A stretch of 10,638 nt of DNA from an uncultured Anaerolineaceae bacterium (GTDB lineage: Bacteria > Chloroflexota > Anaerolineae > Anaerolineales > Anaerolineaceae), in NCBI GenBank assembly GCA_937894825.1, contig CALCQT010000249.1, positions 1-10,638 on the forward strand. Reading direction: 5' to 3'. Below the pieces are notes generated by a model. The model was not told where the DNA came from. It did not search any database and saw only the letters and a program-made list of their open reading frames with translations. The translations under genes and the position numbers were made by a program. Every line of letters starts with the position of its first letter. Positions within the stretch are counted from its first letter, which is position 1. Below are positions 6,662 through 10,638 of the stretch, piece by piece.

Positions 6662-7813
6662 TTAATAACTTCCTTCTGTATCAAATACGATATTGCTTTC
6701 CGTTTTTAATTGAGAGGCGGCTCTGCGCTTATCAAGTTCCGCGAGGAAAAGATCTTCATCAAATGGGATTGCAACAGATTGTGCTAACCAACTGGATAAA
6801 TACATGGCATTTGAAATGGTCAAACCAAGGATCCCCTCCACACCGTCTGCTACAAGCGGTGTGCCATTCAGTATTCTCGCGGCAAAGGCTTTCATAACAC
6901 CGACATGCTGCTCATTAATGCCATCGGTCTCTACCTGAGTCACCTTACAACCGGGGGCATCAAAGCCGCCTTTCGCAGTTTTGCAGAATACGCGTTCATT
7001 TATATCCAGCCGGTGCATCGTCAACTGATTGTTCTCGCAAACTAACTTTCCCCATTCCAGTGTGATCTCGAACCGGTTTGTCCCGGGAGTATCTCCGGTG
7101 GATGTGACAAAAGTGCCTGTGGCGCCATTCTGATATTCAAAGTATGCGGTCACATCATCTTCTACTTCAATGTCATGCCATTTCCCGCTGTGGCAAAAGG
7201 CTTGTACGCGATTCGGCATTCCGCAGATCCATTGCAGTAAATCTAGTTGATGCGGACATTGGTTAAGCAAAACGCCTCCCCCTTCGCCGGCCCATGTTGC
7301 ACGCCAGTCGCCGGAGGCGTAGTAAATTTGTGGCCGATACCAGTCAGTGATGATCCAGCTGACGCGTTTGATCGCACCCATGTCCCCGCTGGTTACGATT
7401 TCATGCATCTTGCGATAAAGAGGATTCGTGCGCTGGTTAAACATGAGCGCAAAGACCCGACTGCTTTCCTCTGCGATCCGGTTCATTTCACGGACCTGTT
7501 TTGTGTATACGCCGGCGGGTTTTTCACACAGCACGTGGAGCCCTGATTTTAGCGCCTGTATCGTCAAGACTGGATGTTGATAATGGGCTGTCGCAATCAA
7601 AACGGCATCGCATTGTCCGCTTTGCATAAGTTTATTTGCATCACTGAAAACAGCAATATCGCCAAGGTGTTCTTTGGCCCATTCTCTCCGGTCGACGCGG
7701 CTGTCACTCACGGCGACCAACTCCAACTCAGGTATTTTCCCCTCAATAATGCTTTTTGCATGGTTTGTTCCCATGTTGCCAATTCCAATAATCCCAATCC
7801 GTACGCGGTCCAT
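6662..7813 (-). CDS. Gfo/Idh/MocA-family oxidoreductase (sugar or inositol dehydrogenase-like)
   Basis: A 383-residue NAD(P)-dependent dehydrogenase, first gene of the minus-strand sugar locus. The dinucleotide-binding loop is GIIGIGNMG (7-15), the catalytic motif is CEKPAG (96-101, Lys98), and the substrate-side motif is GGGVLLNQCPHQLDLLQW (178-195) with His188. Asn replaces the Asp more usual four residues before that His. It probably oxidises a sugar or cyclitol taken up by the adjacent transporter, perhaps in sequence with the second oxidoreductase downstream. The start at 7813 has GGAGAA about 8 nt upstream. It diverges from the AraC-type regulator gene across 169 bp, suggesting control by that regulator (inferred). 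Confidence 0.93.
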   Translation of the reverse strand: MDRVRIGIIGIGNMGTNHAKSIIEGKIPELELVAVSDSRVDRREWAKEHLGDIAVFSDANKLMQSGQCDAVLIATAHYQHPVLTIQALKSGLHVLCEKPAGVYTKQVREMNRIAEESSRVFALMFNQRTNPLYRKMHEIVTSGDMGAIKRVSWIITDWYRPQIYYASGDWRATWAGEGGGVLLNQCPHQLDLLQWICGMPNRVQAFCHSGKWHDIEVEDDVTAYFEYQNGATGTFVTSTGDTPGTNRFEITLEWGKLVCENNQLTMHRLDINERVFCKTAKGGFDAPGCKVTQVETDGINEQHVGVMKAFAARILNGTPLVADGVEGILGLTISNAMYLSSWLAQSVAIPFDEDLFLAELDKRRAASQLKTESNIVFDTEGSY

Positions 7814-7918
7814 TTATTAATTCTCCAATTTGCTGTGTTTTTTTCAGGAATCTAATCTTTATGTATTCATTATCACTTAGAACCGTGAGAATATCGATTG
7901 TTTTGCGAACGAGGTATA

Positions 7919-7946
7919 TTGTAAATATCCCGATACCGTTTATAAT
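7919..7946 (+). promoter_or_regulatory. Probable sigma-A-type promoter of the AraC-family regulator gene
   Basis: TTGTAA (7919-7924, 4 of 6 matching TTGACA), a 16-bp spacer and a perfect TATAAT (7941-7946). It ends 36 bp before the preferred start codon of the regulator gene, so transcription would begin near 7953. I found no equally good promoter facing the other way for the oxidoreductase operon. Confidence 0.6.
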
Positions 7947-7960
7947 CAGCGTATCCGTTT
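7931..7960 (+). promoter_or_regulatory. Direct repeat around the -10 box, possible regulator operator
   Basis: CGATACCGTTT (7931-7941) and CGTATCCGTTT (7950-7960) match at 8 of 11 positions and start 19 bp apart, about two helical turns. They flank the -10 box of the regulator promoter. AraC-family proteins usually bind direct half-sites with this sort of spacing, so autorepression is plausible; the match is short and could be chance. Confidence 0.35.
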
Positions 7961-7982
7961 TCTGGCTATGAGGGAAGGATTC

Positions 7983-8801
7983 ATGTATCAGGAAGATTTT
8001 TTGCAGACGGATCAGATATACTTTTATCACAACATAAGTGATACACCCAGTGATGGCTTCATATCGCATTGTCATGCCGTGTATGAGGTTTTTTACTTCA
8101 TTGAAGGTGATATTGACTATCGAGTGGAAAGCTCAGAATATCTGCTCACACCTGGTTCCATCCTATTAATACCTCCCAATACTTTTCATGGCGTAAAAAT
8201 CAATTCATGCCAGAAATACCATCGTTTTTCGATCCATTTTCTCCCGGAATTGTTTGTTCCGGATGAAAGAAGTCTGCTGTTGTCCATTTTCAAAAGTAGA
8301 AAATGGCATTTCCCTGTTGTGGAAAAATACCATCTTGATCCTTATTTTTCTGCTATTCTGGATTGTATTCATCTTCAGGAACCACTTAAATCAATTGCTT
8401 TAAAGGCACGGATTACGTCATTATTATCTCAACTTTTGACAATTTATGATGTGGCAAAACCATTCGAGCCTTGTGGAAATCGGACGGCCCAAAAATTGGC
8501 AGTATATATTAATGAGCATTTAGGTGAAAAAATCACCCTGGATTTACTTTCCGAGCGTTTTTTTCTAAGCAAGAATCATATGAATGTGGTTTTCAAAAAA
8601 GCAACGGGTACGACCATTTTGCAGTATATTCGGTTAAAGCGGCTTGCTTTGGCTCAAAATGAAATGCTGCGGGGCGCTGCCGCAGGCGAGGCTGCTTTGA
8701 AAAGCGGTTTTACTGATTATTCAAATTTTTATCGAGCGTATAAGATGGTATATGGCTGCGAGCCTTCACGCCGGGAGTTTGCGCAAAGCGTGAAAAATTA
8801 A
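7983..8801 (+). CDS. AraC-family transcriptional regulator with N-terminal cupin domain
   Basis: A 272-residue sugar-responsive DNA-binding regulator. The N-terminal cupin/AraC ligand-binding fold (about 15-100) has SHCHAVYEVFYFIEGD (28-43) and LTPGSILLIPPNTFHGVKI (55-73), with His31 and His69 typical of this fold. The C-terminal AraC helix-turn-helix domain covers about 170-268, with ITLDLLSERFFLSKNHMNVVF and AALKSGFTDYSNFYRAYKMVYGCEPSRREF. I prefer the ATG at 7983, which has AGGGAAGGA just upstream, over the in-frame ATG at 7968, which lacks a ribosome binding site. It diverges from the minus-strand sugar operon and probably controls it and itself. The locus thus has two AraC-type outputs: this one for an internal ligand and the YesN-type one for an external signal. 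Confidence 0.92.
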   Translation: MYQEDFLQTDQIYFYHNISDTPSDGFISHCHAVYEVFYFIEGDIDYRVESSEYLLTPGSILLIPPNTFHGVKINSCQKYHRFSIHFLPELFVPDERSLLLSIFKSRKWHFPVVEKYHLDPYFSAILDCIHLQEPLKSIALKARITSLLSQLLTIYDVAKPFEPCGNRTAQKLAVYINEHLGEKITLDLLSERFFLSKNHMNVVFKKATGTTILQYIRLKRLALAQNEMLRGAAAGEAALKSGFTDYSNFYRAYKMVYGCEPSRREFAQSVKN

Positions 8802-8856
8802 CAGTGAGATCATCTGTATGCGCAGAACAATTCGTCAGTAGAGTAAGGATCACTTG

Positions 8857-9552
8857 GTGAAATACGAAAATATTAAAACCGGGAAGTTTATTACCAGATC
8901 CAACCGGTTTGTCGCCATGGTTGAAATTGACGGCAGCACTGAGATCTGCCATGTAAAAAATACCGGCCGGTTAAAGGAGCTCCTTGTCCCTGGGGCAATG
9001 GTATTTGTTCAGGAAGCCGGCGCCGGGACCCGTAAGACGAAATATGATTTGATTGCTGTTTCTAAGGGCAGCCGAATCATCAATGTCGATAGTCAGGCGC
9101 CAAATAAGATCTTTTCGGAATGGGTGAGGCGCGGAAATCTGTTCAGCAGCGGTGCGATCATCAAGCCCGAAGCCAGGTATGGCAATTCACGCTTTGATTT
9201 TTATGTTGAAGACGGCGAGCGAAGCGAGCGTAAAGCTTATATCGAAGTCAAGGGCGTGACGCTTGAAGCGGATGGCGTCGCCATGTTCCCGGATGCGCCC
9301 ACTGAGCGAGGCGTCAAGCATATTCATGAGCTTTGCGCTTGTCTCAACGAAGGGTTTGAAGCCTATATTGTGTTCATTATTAAAATGAAGCCGGTGAAGG
9401 CCTTCACACCGAACAGGAATACGCATCCGGCCTTTGCGGATGCGCTTTCTTCTGCCGCGGATTGCGGTGTCAAAATCATCGCATTGGATTGTGACGTCAC
9501 GGAGTGTTCCGTCGAAGCGAGCGGGCTGGTTGAGGTAAAGCTGAACGGGTAA
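8857..9552 (+). CDS. sfsA: SfsA, sugar fermentation stimulation family protein
   Basis: A 231-residue protein matching the SfsA family in length and motifs: RFVAMVEIDG and HVKNTGRLKELLVPGA (about 18-47), then NSRFDFYVE (110-118), AYIEVKGVTLE (127-137) and AMFPDAPTERGVKHIHEL (142-159). Family members have an N-terminal OB-like fold and a C-terminal PD-(D/E)xK nuclease-like fold; Asp114 and Glu130-x-Lys132 fit that active site. In E. coli, SfsA was linked to maltose metabolism, but its biochemical role is unsettled. I chose GTG at 8857 because AAGGA (8845-8849) is 7 nt upstream; the TTG at 8854 would be only 4 nt away. It follows the AraC-type gene by 55 bp with no terminator seen, and converges on the importer ATPase gene 9 bp away. 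Confidence 0.93.
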   Translation: MKYENIKTGKFITRSNRFVAMVEIDGSTEICHVKNTGRLKELLVPGAMVFVQEAGAGTRKTKYDLIAVSKGSRIINVDSQAPNKIFSEWVRRGNLFSSGAIIKPEARYGNSRFDFYVEDGERSERKAYIEVKGVTLEADGVAMFPDAPTERGVKHIHELCACLNEGFEAYIVFIIKMKPVKAFTPNRNTHPAFADALSSAADCGVKIIALDCDVTECSVEASGLVEVKLNG

Positions 9553-9561
9553 CTCAAAACA

Positions 9562-10362
9562 TCATGAGGATTTAATCCTGCCCACAGGGATGACAAAGGG
9601 TTCGCCCGAAACCGGGTCTGCTATGATTTCTGCGTCCAGATCGAACACCTCCCGCATAAGCGGCTTGGAAATAACCTCTTTGGGCTTTCCCTGCGCAATT
9701 AATCGCCCATCTTTCATCGCAAACAAAAAGTCCGCATAACGGGATGACAGGTTGATTTCGTGAAGCACCATCATAATGGTCAGTTTTTTGCTTTGATTTA
9801 ACGTTTTGAGCATTTCCAGAATTTCAACCTGATAAGTAATATCGAGAAATGTGGTCGGCTCATCTAAAAAAAGAATATCGGTTTGCTGCGCCAACGCCAT
9901 CGCAATCCATACCCGCTGCCTCTGTCCGCCGGAAAGCTCCGAAATGCTGCGATCGGCAAATTCGGTTATGTTCATCAATTCCATCGCTTCCGCAACCGCC
10001 TCCATGTCCTGTTTTGAGCGGCTTTGCAAAAATTTTTGATGAGGGTAACGCCCCCGGCTGACCAAATCGCTGGTAGAAATTCCTTCCGGAATAACAGGGG
10101 TTTGAGGAAGCAGCGCAACTGTCCGCGCAAGTTTCTTTGGGCCAATTTCACGAATGGGCACACCGTCCAGCAAGACCTGGCCACTGATCGGTTTAATCAG
10201 CCTGGTAAGCGTTTTAAGCAGGGTGGATTTTCCGCAGGCGTTTGCGCCAATAATGATGCTGATTTTTCCATTCGGAATCTCAAAACTTACATCATCTACG
10301 ACGACCTGTTTATCGTATCCGGACGTAAGATTTTTTGCGATAAAGCAATGTTCTGTCGTTAT
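9562..10362 (-). CDS. FepC/FhuC-type iron-siderophore ABC transporter ATPase, apparent ATA start
   Basis: Cytoplasmic ATPase that powers uptake of ferric siderophore or a related chelate, 266 residues, normal for the family. Walker A is GANACGKST (39-47), Q-loop Gln87 (LLPQTP), signature LSGGQ (143-147), Walker B ILFLDEPT (163-170) and H-loop His201 (LHEIN). The reading frame has no ATG, GTG or TTG between the edge of the overlapping permease and a TTG after Walker A (near 10173), so starting there would delete the nucleotide-binding loop. The natural N-terminus, (M)TTEHCFIAKNLTSGYDKQV, begins at ATA (10362-10360), preceded by GGGGGAG and overlapping the permease stop as ATAA. An ATG there would give the usual ATGA coupling. 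It may be inefficiently translated, a mutated start, or a sequencing error. Confidence 0.85.
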   Translation of the reverse strand: MTTEHCFIAKNLTSGYDKQVVVDDVSFEIPNGKISIIIGANACGKSTLLKTLTRLIKPISGQVLLDGVPIREIGPKKLARTVALLPQTPVIPEGISTSDLVSRGRYPHQKFLQSRSKQDMEAVAEAMELMNITEFADRSISELSGGQRQRVWIAMALAQQTDILFLDEPTTFLDITYQVEILEMLKTLNQSKKLTIMMVLHEINLSSRYADFLFAMKDGRLIAQGKPKEVISKPLMREVFDLDAEIIADPVSGEPFVIPVGRIKSS

Positions 10363-10638
10363 AACTCCCCCTTCCGATTCATACGTATAAGCAGATAAAT
10401 CAGATATGGCGCGCCCAGTAACCCGGTTATGACACCCACGGGGAAGCGCTGTTCAAATGCGAATTGACCAACTAAATCAGATGCTGACACCAACACGACG
10501 CCAAACAATGCCGCCGGCAAAGGTGAGGCATTTCCATGCCCGACCAGACGCTTTGCAATCGGCCCGGCCAAAAACGCGACAAAAGCAATAGGACCGGTCG
10601 CGGCCGTGGCCACAGAGATCAGGATTACAGAGCAGAAA
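10359..10638 (-). CDS. FecCD-family permease of an iron-siderophore importer (C-terminal part, runs off the right edge)
   Basis: The last 93 residues of a membrane subunit of a siderophore, heme or cobalamin-type importer. The visible part reads SVATAATGPIAFVAFLAGPI, then LPAALFGVVLVSASDLVGQF and RFPVGVITGLLGAPYLIYLL, matching the final helices and coupling-helix region of FecCD permeases; the variant FVAFLAGPIA is typical of the second permease in such operons. It ends NRKGEL followed by TAA (10361-10359), which overlaps the likely start of the ATPase gene by two bases. The frame is open to the window edge, so the start lies outside. Confidence 0.92.
   Translation of the reverse strand, partial: FCSVILISVATAATGPIAFVAFLAGPIAKRLVGHGNASPLPAALFGVVLVSASDLVGQFAFEQRFPVGVITGLLGAPYLIYLLIRMNRKGEL

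Noticed and set aside
7968..7982. Upstream ATG for the AraC-type regulator
   Set aside because: In frame, but no ribosome binding site precedes it, and the purine-rich stretch between the two ATGs is itself the likely binding site for the start at 7983.
10171..10173. TTG at 10173 as start of the siderophore ATPase
   Set aside because: It would remove about 63 residues including Walker A (GANACGKST), which is intact and in frame upstream.

Overview
The window is ordinary chromosomal sequence of moderate GC. It most resembles a Gram-positive anaerobe of the Clostridia (Bacillota). The basis is a YesM/YesN-type two-component pair next to a carbohydrate ABC importer, AraC-family control, strong GGAGG-type ribosome binding sites, and a repeat whose blocks (TGTCATCTCGAC, GGAGAGATC) I recall from gut Clostridia. 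The assignment is by recognition only.

Positions 1-7813 (minus strand) form a carbohydrate-use locus. In transcription order it holds: a Gfo/Idh/MocA oxidoreductase (7813-6662), a second divergent one (6577-5501), a YesN-type response regulator (5420-4647), a YesM-type histidine kinase (4650-2884, 4-nt overlap), and a cytoplasmic SGNH/GDSL esterase (2900-2262, 17-nt overlap). After a 636-bp gap come a sugar-binding protein (1625-297) and the start of a MalF/UgpA-type permease (211 to the left edge). A 15-bp hairpin between binding protein and permease probably keeps the binding protein in excess. The likely scheme is: the kinase senses a sugar outside the cell, the regulator switches on uptake, the esterase removes acyl groups from the imported sugar, and the two dehydrogenases oxidise it. 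The substrate is not identifiable from sequence.

The 636-bp gap holds the most striking structure. Positions 1834-2099 are closed by a perfect 14-bp terminal inverted repeat and contain three consecutive hairpins, leaving only four unpaired bases at the junction: a cloverleaf-shaped repeat element. Two bases further on is an independent perfect 19-bp hairpin (2102-2142).

Positions 7814-9552 carry, on the plus strand, a cupin/AraC-type regulator divergent from the sugar locus, with a good sigma-A-like promoter flanked by a direct repeat, and then sfsA. Positions 9562-10638 (minus) are the end of a siderophore/heme-type importer: the C-terminus of a FecCD-type permease and its FepC-type ATPase. 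The ATPase has no ATG, GTG or TTG start ahead of its Walker A motif; the expected ATGA overlap with the permease reads ATAA.

Two genes thus look one base away from a canonical form: the ATPase start (ATA for ATG) and the binding protein's lipobox (Phe for Cys in LSGC).
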